Shown here: in pieces, positions 16,444-25,194 of the stretch | How the letters are laid out: each line of letters opens with the position of its first letter | Position numbering within the stretch: the stretch's first letter is position 1 | Assembly: GCA_034928145.1 (NCBI GenBank) | Contig: JAYFPE010000016.1 | Span: forward strand, 45,889 to 109,888 | Direction of reading: 5' to 3' | DNA: 64,000 nt | Source: Pelethousia sp034928145 | GTDB lineage: Bacteria > Bacillota > Clostridia > Christensenellales > CAG-138 | Notes under the pieces: generated by a model | What the model was told of the DNA's origin: nothing | The model's input: only the letters and a program-made list of their open reading frames with translations | Database searches by the model: none | Position numbers and translations under genes: made by a program

Positions 16444-18576
16444 ATGCTGTACAAGCGCTGTATCGAATTGATGCAATACCTGATTTCACTGCATCAGCCC
16501 GTTACGATTGCCGCTTTGGCGCAAAAATTCGGCGTAAGTATGCGTACAGTCCGCAACGATATGGAGAACGTTGACAGGTGGCTCTCAACGTTTACCCGGA
16601 AGCGGATTCAACGGGTTCCCCGCATCGGCGTTTCTCTTGAGGACGAGGATGGCGGCATCCGTGCCTGCCTGGCCCGCAACGACGTCCCTCAATACGTTGC
16701 CAATAAGCAGGAACGCAAGTATTGCATTCTCGGCATGCTGCTGGGCGACAAAAAGACAAATATCGCGGAGCTGGCCCGGCTCTTTGACGTCAGCCAGACG
16801 ACTATCTCCACGGACATGCGCGAAGTCAAGCAATGGCTGGCGGACAAGCAGATTCATCTGGAAACGGGGCCGCATCAAGGCATCTTTATCCAGGATTCGG
16901 AAGGCGATATCCGGCGCGGCTTTGTCATGCTCCTAAGGGATATCCTGGAGACGTGGGCCAAGCAAAAGGAGCTGATCGAAAAGCGCTTTGTGCAATGCGC
17001 GGAGGCGCTAGATTTCTATAGACTGCCGGATTCCTTTCGCGAGGCCTTTAGCCGCTGGCAGGATAAGATCATCCTCGCCATCGAGGAGCTGAAAACCAGT
17101 GCCGACGCGGTCATTTCGGATGGCGGATTCTGCTTTATGTGGGAATGCCTGCTGGTTTCCCTGGCGATGATCCTGGAGAAGCGCAATTTGGATGCGGAGT
17201 CGATCGCGGCGCTTAAAACGCTGGAAAGCCGCGAAAAGAGCCTCATGGTGGCAATGGAGCAAATCCTGGAAAGGGTTTTCGACATCGAAATCCCAAAAGA
17301 AGAATTGTATTATCTGGCGGCTGTTTGGCAGTCGCTCCGCAAGTTCGGCGCGAACTTTCAGGTAGGCGTGGATTATGTGCTGCTCGCGAAGGAGTTGATT
17401 CGAAGAATTCAGGAACAATTGGAGGGTGATCGAACCTACGATGAAGAAACCGTTGTGGACATCGCAACGCACCTGTACCTGATGCACTACCGGCTGCTCC
17501 TGAACACGCCCATTGAGAGAAACGACGCTTTGAACGACATCATTAGCGAGTTCCCGGATGCATGCGAGGCGTCCCGGCGGGCACTGCTGGGGACGCTAAA
17601 GGACTTTGTAACGCCGAAAAACAAAGCCGCCTGTGAAGCGGAGGCCCCTTATATCGCCATGCATATCATCGTGGGGTTCTATAAACACACCATTTTGCAG
17701 GATGATAAGCGGGATGTGGTCCTGGTGTGTGGCAGTTCCGTCGCAACCTCCAAGATATTGGAAAACCGGCTGAATGCGCTTTTTTCCAATATAAATGTAG
17801 TAGCGACAATGTCTTATAACGAATTTCTGGCCAATGCAGGCGCACTGCCGTGCGATGTGGTAATTTCCACCATACCGTTGGAAAGTGCGAGATATCAATG
17901 TATTACCGTTAGCCCCTTGCTGAAAAACGAAGATATCAACCGGCTGATGAACGTGTTCGTTTCTAGGGCCTATGAGCTCGAGGTCAATACTTATATCGGC
18001 GCAACGATGAACATCATTACCCGCGCTTTGGATTTTTCACCGGAGAAGAAGCTGCAGCTGACCATCCGCCTGGTTCAGGAGATAGACGGCGAGGTGCGCA
18101 AACTCAAATACCAGCGGGGAGGACGCCTTTGCGATACATTGACTTCCCAAACCATCCGTACGGGCGTTTCTACCCCGGACTGCGCCCAAGCGGTTCGCCA
18201 GGGCGCTAACATTTTGGCGGATGCCGGCCTGATCACGCAGAAGGATGTTTCGCAACTGATACGCGGATTTCGCCGATTCGGCAAGAATGTGGTAATCGAC
18301 AAGGGCGTGGCCATGCCGCACCTGCTGGCGCCGCAGATTAACATGCCCTGCATGAGCCTGATGGTGCTGGACAAGCCTGTGGAATTCCATAACGAAGCCA
18401 ATGATCCGGTCTATGTGGTGCTGACGTTGGTCACCAACAGCAGCATCGCACACATCGGCATCATTGAAGATATTATTGACCTAATGAACGATTCACGGCG
18501 CAAGGCCGCGCTGATGCACGCGGGCAGCGTACAAGAGGTTCTCAACCTAATTTCATTTAACGATACTAAGGGGTAA
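16444..18576 (+). CDS. MtlR/LicR-type PTS-regulated transcriptional activator
   Basis: The 710-residue regulator has two N-terminal helix-turn-helix domains (about 15-60 and 85-130). Two PRD domains follow in the middle, with histidines available for phosphorylation by HPr or EIIB. Then come a GatB-like EIIB domain starting at VVLVCGSS (about residue 430) and a C-terminal EIIA domain with MPHL (H626). This architecture marks a DNA-binding activator, not an RNA-binding antiterminator. The frame opens at 16369, but GGAGG at 16431-16435 lies 8 bases before the ATG at 16444 (MLYKRC), which I chose. It is encoded inside the PTS operon and presumably senses its phosphorylation state. Confidence 0.88.
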   Translation: MLYKRCIELMQYLISLHQPVTIAALAQKFGVSMRTVRNDMENVDRWLSTFTRKRIQRVPRIGVSLEDEDGGIRACLARNDVPQYVANKQERKYCILGMLLGDKKTNIAELARLFDVSQTTISTDMREVKQWLADKQIHLETGPHQGIFIQDSEGDIRRGFVMLLRDILETWAKQKELIEKRFVQCAEALDFYRLPDSFREAFSRWQDKIILAIEELKTSADAVISDGGFCFMWECLLVSLAMILEKRNLDAESIAALKTLESREKSLMVAMEQILERVFDIEIPKEELYYLAAVWQSLRKFGANFQVGVDYVLLAKELIRRIQEQLEGDRTYDEETVVDIATHLYLMHYRLLLNTPIERNDALNDIISEFPDACEASRRALLGTLKDFVTPKNKAACEAEAPYIAMHIIVGFYKHTILQDDKRDVVLVCGSSVATSKILENRLNALFSNINVVATMSYNEFLANAGALPCDVVISTIPLESARYQCITVSPLLKNEDINRLMNVFVSRAYELEVNTYIGATMNIITRALDFSPEKKLQLTIRLVQEIDGEVRKLKYQRGGRLCDTLTSQTIRTGVSTPDCAQAVRQGANILADAGLITQKDVSQLIRGFRRFGKNVVIDKGVAMPHLLAPQINMPCMSLMVLDKPVEFHNEANDPVYVVLTLVTNSSIAHIGIIEDIIDLMNDSRRKAALMHAGSVQEVLNLISFNDTKG

Positions 18577-18581
18577 TTGCC

Positions 18582-18845
18582 ATGATACAAAAGGAAATAA
18601 CCGTTATGAATGCAAGCGGGCTGCACGCTCGCCCAGCCGCAGAATTTGCCAATGCCGCGCAGGGCTTCGACGCTTCCATTGAAATATCCTTTGGCGGGAA
18701 AAAGAAAAATGCCAAAAGCATAATCGGTATCATGGCGTTGGGAATCAAGCAGGGATGCACCTTTACCCTCACGGTTGCGGGAGAGGATGAGCGAAAGGCG
18801 GCGGAGTGCCTGGAAGCCTTGGTTCGATCTAACTTCGGTCAGTAA
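18582..18845 (+). CDS. HPr-family phosphocarrier protein
   Basis: An 87-residue HPr. H15 (GLHARPA) is the site phosphorylated by enzyme I. S46 (AKSIIGIM) matches the site used by HPr kinase in Firmicutes for catabolite control. The gene lies 5 bases after the regulator and 10 bases before enzyme I. This HPr is therefore likely dedicated to the local PTS and not the global copy, although the intact Ser46 would still allow regulatory cross-talk. Confidence 0.93.
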   Translation: MIQKEITVMNASGLHARPAAEFANAAQGFDASIEISFGGKKKNAKSIIGIMALGIKQGCTFTLTVAGEDERKAAECLEALVRSNFGQ

Positions 18846-18855
18846 GGAGCGCGGT

Positions 18856-20586
18856 ATGAAGGGAATTGCGGTTTCACCCGGTTTGGCCGTCGCCCCGCCG
18901 CTGCTGCTGGCCGCGCAAAGCGGCGTGCGGCACCGTGACATCTCACAGGCGGAGGCGGAGACCGAAATACGGCGCTTCCGGTGCGCGGCGGCGGGATTAG
19001 GCCAGCAAATGCGGCAAGCGCTGGAGAACGCGCGACAGGAGCTATCCAAAGACGAAAAAGATATACTGAACATGCATATATCCTTGCTGCAGGACCAGGC
19101 TATGATCGAAGACACGGTATCGATCATAGCGAAGGAGCATATCGCTGCGGAATGTGCGCTGGATCAGAATGTGAAATCCATACTGGACGAGTTGGAAAGC
19201 CTTAACGATGCCTGCCTTCGAGAGCGGGCGGTGGATATTCGCGATGTCTACGGGAAACTGCTCGGCAAGCTTACCAAGGCGGAGCGGCTGGATTTATCCG
19301 CCCTTCAGGAGGACGTCATCGTGGTTGCGCACGAACTGGAACCATCTGAGTTTATCGCTGCTGACAAATCCCGCCTCAAAGGCATTGCCTGTGAACAGGG
19401 CGGGCCAACATCCCACACGGCAATCCTTGCGCGCAATTATGGCATCCCTGCCGTATTCGGCCTTGCCGGGCTGATGGCGGCCTGCCGCAGGGCTACGCTG
19501 ATAGCGGTGGATGGATCGGCGGGCACCGTCACGATCGATCCGGATGAGGGCGCGCGTCAAGCGCTGGAAGCGGCGATAGAGAAGCGGGCCGTCCTTCATC
19601 AAGAGCTGGCAGGCATGATACACTGCGAAGGCGAAACCATTGACGGGAAGAAAGTGGCGGTTTATACCAACATTGCCTCCGCGGGGGAGGCCGAACGCGC
19701 GGTCGCCCAAGGCGCGCAGGGCGTTGGTCTATTTCGCACCGAATTCGTTTTCATGGATCGGAACCAGCCGCCCTCAGAGGAGGAACAGTATGCAATTTAC
19801 CGCCAGGCGGCGGAAGTGCTTAAGGGCAGGCCGATTATTATCCGCACGCTGGACGCGGGCGGGGATAAGCGAATCGGCTACCTGAACACGGTCAGGGAAG
19901 GGAATCCCTTCCTAGGCAGCCGTGCGATCCGCCTTTGCCTCCGCAACCCCATGCTGTTTAAAACGCAGTTGCGCGCGCTGCTGCGTGCCGGTGCATACGG
20001 AAATGTGCGGATTATGTATCCGATGATTTCTTCTTTGGAAGAATTGGCGCAGGCAAGTGCGCTGCTGGATGAATGTAAACATGAACTAGCCGCAGAAGGA
20101 AGGCCGTTTGCAGTTGATGTTCCCGTAGGGATCATGGTGGAGATACCTTCCGCAGCTATTAGCGCGGATCTATATGCGGGGCATGTAGATTTCTTCTCTA
20201 TCGGCACAAACGACCTGATCCAATATACCCTGGCCGTGGATCGCGCCAACCCGGAGATTCAGCCTCTATATGACGCGTATAATCCCTCGGTTCTGCGGCT
20301 GATCGACAATACGGTTTGCTGCGCGCGGCGAGCCGGAATAGAAGTGGGCATATGCGGAGAGATGGGAAGTAACCTGCTTCTCGTGCCTATCTTTGCAGCC
20401 ATGGGCGTGACTGAACTCTCCGTGAATTTGGCCAGCATTGGCAAGATCAAATACCTGCTTAGCAGGATCGATGCCAAAGCCGCCCGGCCGGCGCTGGACG
20501 AGCTGCTCCAAATGGAGCGAGGCACACAGATACGGGCCTATCTTGAGGCGCAGAGCCGCAGTTGGGGTACGGATTTCCTGCTTTAA
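18856..20586 (+). CDS. PTS enzyme I (phosphoenolpyruvate-protein phosphotransferase)
   Basis: Enzyme I takes phosphate from PEP and gives it to HPr. The protein has 576 residues, the normal length, from the ATG at 18856 that follows AAGGAGCG. The phospho-histidine is H187 in GGPTSHTAILA. The PEP-binding barrel shows LFRTEFVFMDR, IIRTLDAGGDKR, FFSIGTNDLIQYTLAVDR and the catalytic cysteine in GICGEMGS. It is the last gene of the PTS operon. A terminator-like hairpin follows at 20733. Confidence 0.95.
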   Translation: MKGIAVSPGLAVAPPLLLAAQSGVRHRDISQAEAETEIRRFRCAAAGLGQQMRQALENARQELSKDEKDILNMHISLLQDQAMIEDTVSIIAKEHIAAECALDQNVKSILDELESLNDACLRERAVDIRDVYGKLLGKLTKAERLDLSALQEDVIVVAHELEPSEFIAADKSRLKGIACEQGGPTSHTAILARNYGIPAVFGLAGLMAACRRATLIAVDGSAGTVTIDPDEGARQALEAAIEKRAVLHQELAGMIHCEGETIDGKKVAVYTNIASAGEAERAVAQGAQGVGLFRTEFVFMDRNQPPSEEEQYAIYRQAAEVLKGRPIIIRTLDAGGDKRIGYLNTVREGNPFLGSRAIRLCLRNPMLFKTQLRALLRAGAYGNVRIMYPMISSLEELAQASALLDECKHELAAEGRPFAVDVPVGIMVEIPSAAISADLYAGHVDFFSIGTNDLIQYTLAVDRANPEIQPLYDAYNPSVLRLIDNTVCCARRAGIEVGICGEMGSNLLLVPIFAAMGVTELSVNLASIGKIKYLLSRIDAKAARPALDELLQMERGTQIRAYLEAQSRSWGTDFLL

Positions 20587-20732
20587 CGTCAGCGGGGAGC
20601 GCGGCTTACCCTTCGCCTATGTAATCCACTTGAATAACGGAAATCTAAAAGCGCCTTCGCCTAGCCTGCGGTTGTTCAAGAAAGCCGTTGGATCGGCGGT
20701 ATGAAATCTGGCGCAAGGCGGACCAGCAGACC

Positions 20733-20760
20733 CCGGCATTTGGGCCTGCCGGTTTGTTTT
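20733..20760 (+). terminator. Probable terminator of the PTS operon
   Basis: A short stem, CCGGCA / TGCCGG, with an 8-base loop is followed directly by TTTGTTTT. It lies about 146 bases after the enzyme I stop. The stem is short, so termination may be partial. Confidence 0.55.
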
Positions 20761-20869
20761 CCTTGGGCAATCAGCCTGCTCATACGGCTAAATCGCCGGG
20801 CTGGAGAAGGCCATGGCAAAAGCCGCGATTCATGCCAGGCTCGATGCTGGCAAGCTCAATATATTATAC

Positions 20870-20897
20870 TTGACAACATAAAAAAATGTGATATTAT
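20870..20897 (+). promoter_or_regulatory. Sigma-A promoter of the ABC/aldolase operon
   Basis: A perfect -35 TTGACA (20870-20875), a 16-base spacer and a -10 TATTAT (20892-20897). Transcription should begin near 20904, giving a leader of about 43 bases before the first aldolase gene. Confidence 0.75.
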
Positions 20898-20902
20898 GAT
20901 AT

Positions 20903-20920
20903 TGTAAATATATGTTTACA
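20903..20920. promoter_or_regulatory. Palindromic operator candidate at the transcription start
   Basis: TGTAAA-TATATG-TTTACA is a perfect inverted repeat with 6-base arms that begins 5 bases after the -10 box. A repressor bound here would cover the transcription start. The best candidate is the GntR/UTRA protein encoded at 33785 at the end of the operon. It does not fit the CcpA cre consensus, because the arms are too far apart and the central CG is missing. Confidence 0.5.
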
Positions 20921-20946
20921 TCATTACAACAAAAAGGGGTGCTTAC

Positions 20947-21612
20947 ATGGTTGACTTGGAATTGGCGAAACGGATGATATTGGCGCCGCTGACAACGGAT
21001 ACGACGGCGCAAGATATCGAACAGTTTGCAAAGGACCTTACGGGAATCGAAATTTACTCCGTAATCGTAGATGAATACTATATCTCTTTGGCCAAGGAAC
21101 TGATGCCCGGTCGAAAGGTTGGCACCATTGCTTCCTATCCCTTTGGCGGCTTTACCACCGAGATGAACGTGAAGCTTATAGAGCAGGCGGTCGCTCTGGG
21201 TTGCAGCGAGGTGGATATCTGCCCCAAATTTAACTATTTAAAATCGGGTAAATACGAGCTGGCCAAGCCTGACCTGCGCAGGATCGTCGAGGCGGCGCAG
21301 GGTAAATTGGCGATCGTCGCGGTGCCGCAGGTGGGGCAGATGACGCTTAACGAGCTGGAAAAGAACTGCAAGTTGTTCTTGGAGTGCGGCATCCGTATCA
21401 TCAAGACCAACTCTGGCTTCGGCCAAGGTGAGAGCCAGTTCGAGCATATCCAGTTTGTGCGCCGGATATTCGGCAAGGATATCGAGATCGAAGTATCCGG
21501 CGGCGTGCGCACTAGGGAGGATGCACGCCGGTATCTGGAACTGGGCGCGGATCGGATTCATTCCAGCACCTGGAAATCCGTGATAGGTTGGGAAGGAGAG
21601 GCGGCAAAATGA
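20947..21612 (+). CDS. DeoC-family aldolase paralog with altered active site
   Basis: The 221-residue protein has the fold signature of class I deoxyribose-phosphate aldolases. By comparison with E. coli DeoC it keeps the acid/base aspartate (D90 in SEVDI) and the Schiff-base lysine (K153 in IIKTNSGFG). The lysine equivalent to K201 is a glutamate (E182 in EVSGGVRT), and the K137 equivalent is isoleucine (I123). The usual DHTLLKP-type start is replaced by LAPLTTDTT. It may cleave a different substrate, favour another step, or act with the intact paralog that overlaps its 3' end. AAAAGGGG precedes the ATG. First gene of the ABC operon. Confidence 0.8.
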   Translation: MVDLELAKRMILAPLTTDTTAQDIEQFAKDLTGIEIYSVIVDEYYISLAKELMPGRKVGTIASYPFGGFTTEMNVKLIEQAVALGCSEVDICPKFNYLKSGKYELAKPDLRRIVEAAQGKLAIVAVPQVGQMTLNELEKNCKLFLECGIRIIKTNSGFGQGESQFEHIQFVRRIFGKDIEIEVSGGVRTREDARRYLELGADRIHSSTWKSVIGWEGEAAK

Positions 21613-22271
21613 AAAGAAACGAAATCGCGAAACGAATCGACCATACGCAGCTTAAGCCGAACGTACCGCTGGAGCAGATCGAGCTGATCTGCCTGGAAGC
21701 CAGGCAGTACGGTTTTGCAACCGTGGCGATCCACCCTGCCTATATTGCCGACGCAGTTAAATACCTAGAGGGCTCGGATGTGGGCGTCGTGGCCGCGTTG
21801 GCGTTCCCCTATGGCTCGCTGAGCGCCGAAATGAAAGCTTTTGAAATAGCCGACGCGCTCAGAGCGGGCGCGACCGAATGCGACTTTGTGATTAATGTCG
21901 GCGCCTTGCGCAGCGGCGATTACGATGCGCTCAAGCGCGAAGGCGAGGCTTGCCGCGCCGCCTGCCCGAATCATATCCTAAAGGCGATCCTCGAGGTGTG
22001 CCTGCTCGATGACGAACAAATTGCCAAGGCCTGCGGAATATACGCGGCTTGCGGCGTCGATTTTGTCAAGACGTCTACCGGCTTTATGGAGCCTCCCACA
22101 CCGCGCGTTGTCAAGCTGATGCATGATGCCGTAGCGGGCACAGGCGTTAAGGTAAAGGCTGCGGGCGGCATCCGCAACGCCGCCGATGCCAAGGCGATGA
22201 TCGAGGCGGGCGCGGCAAGGCTGGGCACCAGCGCTGGCGTAAGCATTGTAGAAAGCTGGGTAGAGGAATAA
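21609..22271 (+). CDS. deoC: Deoxyribose-phosphate aldolase family protein (DeoC-like, intact active site)
   Basis: This is a 220-residue class I aldolase that in its family reversibly splits 2-deoxyribose 5-phosphate into acetaldehyde and glyceraldehyde 3-phosphate. All key residues are visible: the RIDHTQLKP start, D92 (CDFVINVG), K125 (LKAILE), Schiff-base K154 (FVKTSTG) and K183 (VKAAGGIR). The ATG overlaps the stop of the preceding paralog (ATGA), with GGAAGGAG upstream, so the two aldolases are translationally coupled. The neighbours (FGGY kinases, SDRs, ABC importer) suggest a substrate other than nucleoside-derived deoxyribose; no deoB or phosphorylase gene is present. Confidence 0.88.
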   Translation: MKRNEIAKRIDHTQLKPNVPLEQIELICLEARQYGFATVAIHPAYIADAVKYLEGSDVGVVAALAFPYGSLSAEMKAFEIADALRAGATECDFVINVGALRSGDYDALKREGEACRAACPNHILKAILEVCLLDDEQIAKACGIYAACGVDFVKTSTGFMEPPTPRVVKLMHDAVAGTGVKVKAAGGIRNAADAKAMIEAGAARLGTSAGVSIVESWVEE

Positions 22272-22326
22272 TTCCTCTATCCTAGCCAGCGCTAGGCGTT
22301 TAAAGATGCAAAGGAAGGAGCGGCAT

Positions 22327-23892
22327 ATGAGTAAAGCAATTCTGGCCCACGATCTGGGGACAACAGGCAACAAAGCTTCGATTTATGGGGAAAATGGAAC
22401 GCTGCTGGCAACAAAATACTGCCCGTATGAAACCTACTATCCGCATGCCGATTATGTGGAGCAGAACCCGGCGGATTGGTGGGACGCTATCTGCCGCTCA
22501 ACGCGGGAGGTGATCGAGAAAGCCGGCGTTTCCAATAAGGATGTTTGTGCGGTATCGTTCAGCGGCCAGATGATGGCGCTGCTACCGGTTTCTCAAACCG
22601 GCGAGATATTAATGGACCGGGCAATCATCTGGGCTGATTCGCGCAGCGTGGATGAGAGCGCTTACATCGAACAAAGGTTGGGCTGGAAACGCTTCTATGA
22701 CATTACCGGCGGCGGTATGCCCATTGCCTTATACGGGGTATCTAAGGCCCTGTGGATCAAAAATCATTATCCTGCGGTATACAAAAACACATATAAGTTT
22801 ATGTCCGTTAAAGATGCCATGATACAGCGGCTTACAGGGCATTTTTGCACGGAGTATTCCGATGCCTCCAACATCGGCCTGCTGGATATCGAAAAACGCT
22901 GCTGGAGCCAGGAGATCATACAGGCTGCCGGCTTGGATAGCGCTAAGTTGGTAGAGGAGATAAAGCCCTCCACCGGCATCGCTGGCCACATCACCAAGGC
23001 AGCGGCTTCGGCTACCGGCCTGATGGAAGGCACGCCTGTAATATGCGGCGGCGGGGATGTGCCCTGCGCGGCGCTGGGCGCCGGCATCATCCGGGAGGGA
23101 AACGCCTACAACTGTATCGGCTCCGCCTCCTGGTTCGCCGTGGCTACCCGTAGCCCGCTGATCGATTATGATTCAAGGCCGTTTAACATTTGCCATGTTG
23201 TGCCGGATATGTGCGTATCCCAAATGGCGACGTTTTCGGCCGGCGTGGCGCACCAGTGGGTTACCCAGAACCTGTGTGATGCGGAGGCGATGCAAAGCCG
23301 GGAAAGCGGAGAGAACGTATACGCCGTATACGATGCCAAGGCGTCCAAGGTGCCCGCAGGTTCAAACGGCGTGCTATTCCTGCCCAATATGCGCCCGGGC
23401 GGCGCGCCGCATAATAACTTGGATGATCGCGGCGCCTTCGTGGGCCTTAAGCTGAGCAACACCAAAGACGACATGCTGCGCGCGGTGCTCGAAGGCGTTT
23501 CCTTCAACATCCGCATCATGTGCGAAGATATTGAAAAGAAGACGGGCCTGCGTTTCTCCCAAGTGGATTTCATCGGCGGCGGCTCCAGGAGCGAAATATG
23601 GAGCAATATTCAGGCCTCCATCATGAACCGCGAGTTTAGAACCTTACAGCTGCAACAGGAGGCGAATTCCTTTGGCGCGGCTATGATCGCGGGCGTTAGT
23701 TTAGGCATCTATCCCGATTTTCCTGCGGCGGCCCAGCGCTTTGTTAAGGCCGGTAAAGTATTTCGTCCCCATGCGGCGGACACGGCTGTTTACGACCGCC
23801 TATATCCCATCTACAAGCAGCTATACGATGCCCTAAGCCCTATTAACACCCAGCTCAAGAATGTTTTGCCGGAAGAGATCCGGAGAGTATAG
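22327..23892 (+). CDS. FGGY-family carbohydrate kinase (xylulokinase-like) 1
   Basis: A 521-residue sugar kinase. The N-terminal ATPase-fold motif AHDLGTTGNK, the FSGQMM and IWADSRS segments of the sugar site, the catalytic GGGDVPCAALGAG loop and the C-terminal GGGSRSEIWSN motif are all intact. It would phosphorylate a ketose, polyol or sugar acid delivered by the adjacent ABC importer. The frame opens at 22306, but AAGGAAGGAG lies just before the ATG at 22327. It is followed directly by the binding-protein gene. Xylulokinase-like is the closest general description; substrate specificity cannot be read from sequence. Confidence 0.88.
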   Translation: MSKAILAHDLGTTGNKASIYGENGTLLATKYCPYETYYPHADYVEQNPADWWDAICRSTREVIEKAGVSNKDVCAVSFSGQMMALLPVSQTGEILMDRAIIWADSRSVDESAYIEQRLGWKRFYDITGGGMPIALYGVSKALWIKNHYPAVYKNTYKFMSVKDAMIQRLTGHFCTEYSDASNIGLLDIEKRCWSQEIIQAAGLDSAKLVEEIKPSTGIAGHITKAAASATGLMEGTPVICGGGDVPCAALGAGIIREGNAYNCIGSASWFAVATRSPLIDYDSRPFNICHVVPDMCVSQMATFSAGVAHQWVTQNLCDAEAMQSRESGENVYAVYDAKASKVPAGSNGVLFLPNMRPGGAPHNNLDDRGAFVGLKLSNTKDDMLRAVLEGVSFNIRIMCEDIEKKTGLRFSQVDFIGGGSRSEIWSNIQASIMNREFRTLQLQQEANSFGAAMIAGVSLGIYPDFPAAAQRFVKAGKVFRPHAADTAVYDRLYPIYKQLYDALSPINTQLKNVLPEEIRRV

Positions 23893-23906
23893 AAAGGAGC
23901 AAATTC

Positions 23907-25130
23907 ATGAAAAACAAATTGATGGCTGTCATCACCATGATTCTTGTCCTGGCATTGGCGGCCGGCTGCGCCGGCAGCGGCTCGACGACTGCGGCGCCTG
24001 CCGTGGCGGAAGCGGGCGCGCCCGCTACCAGCGCCCAGCCTGCCGCCAATGCGGCGAACGAAGCGCAAGCACCCGCGGATACCGCAGGCGAGCTGCGCTA
24101 TAATCCGGATACGGATCCCGCCAGCGACATCGTTATCTACCAAGGCGCCTGGAACGACTGGTGGGTAAATACCCCTAGGCTAGGCGAGTACCTTGCACAG
24201 CCCCCCTACACCATCGGCTTTATCACCGGCTGGCGCGGCGAGGCTTGGCAGGAGCAAATGTATGCCGAGTTCGAGCGGGAGGTAGAGCGCTCGTCCCTGA
24301 TTTCAGATGTGGTATATATGGATAGCGCGTCCGATGTGGATACGCAGATCGCCAACCTGGAGGGCATGTTCGCCATGTGGCAGGCCGGCAAACTCAGTGC
24401 GATCATCGTGGATGCGCTGGATGCCAATGCCATTACCGCAACGATTACAAAGATATATGATGCAGGCTGCCCCATCATCTTGTTCAATAACGCCATCAAT
24501 TCTACCAAGTATAGCATGATCGTTTCCGACGACCCCGGTGCTTACGGCATAAATGGGGCCGAATGGCTGGCCAAGGAACTTAACTACGAGGGAAACATTT
24601 TCTTTTTCCGTGGCGTTCAGGGCTATCCCATCGACGAAGGCCGTAGCGGCGGCGCGCTAAAGGTGTTTGAGAAGTATCCCGGCATCAATATCGTGGCCAT
24701 CGAGTATTGCAACTGGGCTGCCGACCAAGCTAAATCCGCCTTCTTCAACATGTATGCCGCGCATCCCGATTTTGACGGCATTTACTCTGTTGGCGGGCAG
24801 ATGTCCCTAGCCGTTATCGAAGCGATGGAGGAGCTGGGCCTGAACCCCGGAGACTATGCCCACGCCTCCGAGGATAACAACGGCTTCCTGCAAAAGTGCC
24901 TGGAATACAATATTCCCGCCTGCGCCAACTGCCATCCCTCTATTCAGAGCGCGATCTCGGTCGTGATGACGGAAATGCTGCTGCAGGGCTATCCCGTGCC
25001 GAAGCTGTACTATTTCCCTTCGCCCTATATCACCAGCGAGGAGTTCTCCGATTATGTGCGTTATGACGCGCCCGCCGGTATCTTTGTGAGCACCTACTTG
25101 ACGGACGCAGAACTTAATTCCCTGTTTTAA
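23907..25130 (+). CDS. Sugar ABC transporter substrate-binding lipoprotein (RbsB/LsrB-like)
   Basis: A 407-residue lipoprotein with a signal peptide ending in LALAAGC (lipidated C21), a short Ala-rich tether and a type I periplasmic-binding fold. Two-lobe features such as IGFITGWRGEAWQEQ, IIVDALDANAI, FNNAIN and the Gly/Ser-rich hinge match sugar binders of the ribose group. AGAAAGGAG precedes the ATG. A strong intercistronic hairpin follows the gene, which usually protects the more abundant binding-protein mRNA. Substrate unknown. Confidence 0.9.
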   Translation: MKNKLMAVITMILVLALAAGCAGSGSTTAAPAVAEAGAPATSAQPAANAANEAQAPADTAGELRYNPDTDPASDIVIYQGAWNDWWVNTPRLGEYLAQPPYTIGFITGWRGEAWQEQMYAEFEREVERSSLISDVVYMDSASDVDTQIANLEGMFAMWQAGKLSAIIVDALDANAITATITKIYDAGCPIILFNNAINSTKYSMIVSDDPGAYGINGAEWLAKELNYEGNIFFFRGVQGYPIDEGRSGGALKVFEKYPGINIVAIEYCNWAADQAKSAFFNMYAAHPDFDGIYSVGGQMSLAVIEAMEELGLNPGDYAHASEDNNGFLQKCLEYNIPACANCHPSIQSAISVVMTEMLLQGYPVPKLYYFPSPYITSEEFSDYVRYDAPAGIFVSTYLTDAELNSLF

Positions 25131-25146
25131 GAGATAAGTCTTAGCC

Positions 25147-25180
25147 GCGGGCAGCGCCCGGCTTCCGGATCGCTGCCCGC
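25147..25180 (+). other. Intercistronic stabilising hairpin
   Basis: A perfect 10-bp stem, GCGGGCAGCG / CGCTGCCCGC, with a 14-base loop lies between the binding protein and the ATPase gene. There is no T-run, so it is probably a 3' mRNA stabiliser or partial processing site, as often seen after binding-protein genes, and not a terminator. Confidence 0.6.
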
Positions 25181-25194
25181 CAAAGGAGCATACT

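Larger units (their letters stand above)
20587..20946 (+). promoter_or_regulatory. Intergenic region between the PTS and ABC operons
   Basis: No convincing gene lies in these 360 bases. They hold a hairpin terminator (20733-20760) for the PTS operon and the promoter and putative operator of the next operon (20870-20920). The rest shows no structure I can name. Confidence 0.6.

Noticed and set aside
20903..20920. CcpA cre site at the ABC operon promoter
   Set aside because: The palindrome has a 6-base centre without the CG pair and is 18 bases long, unlike the 14-base cre consensus.
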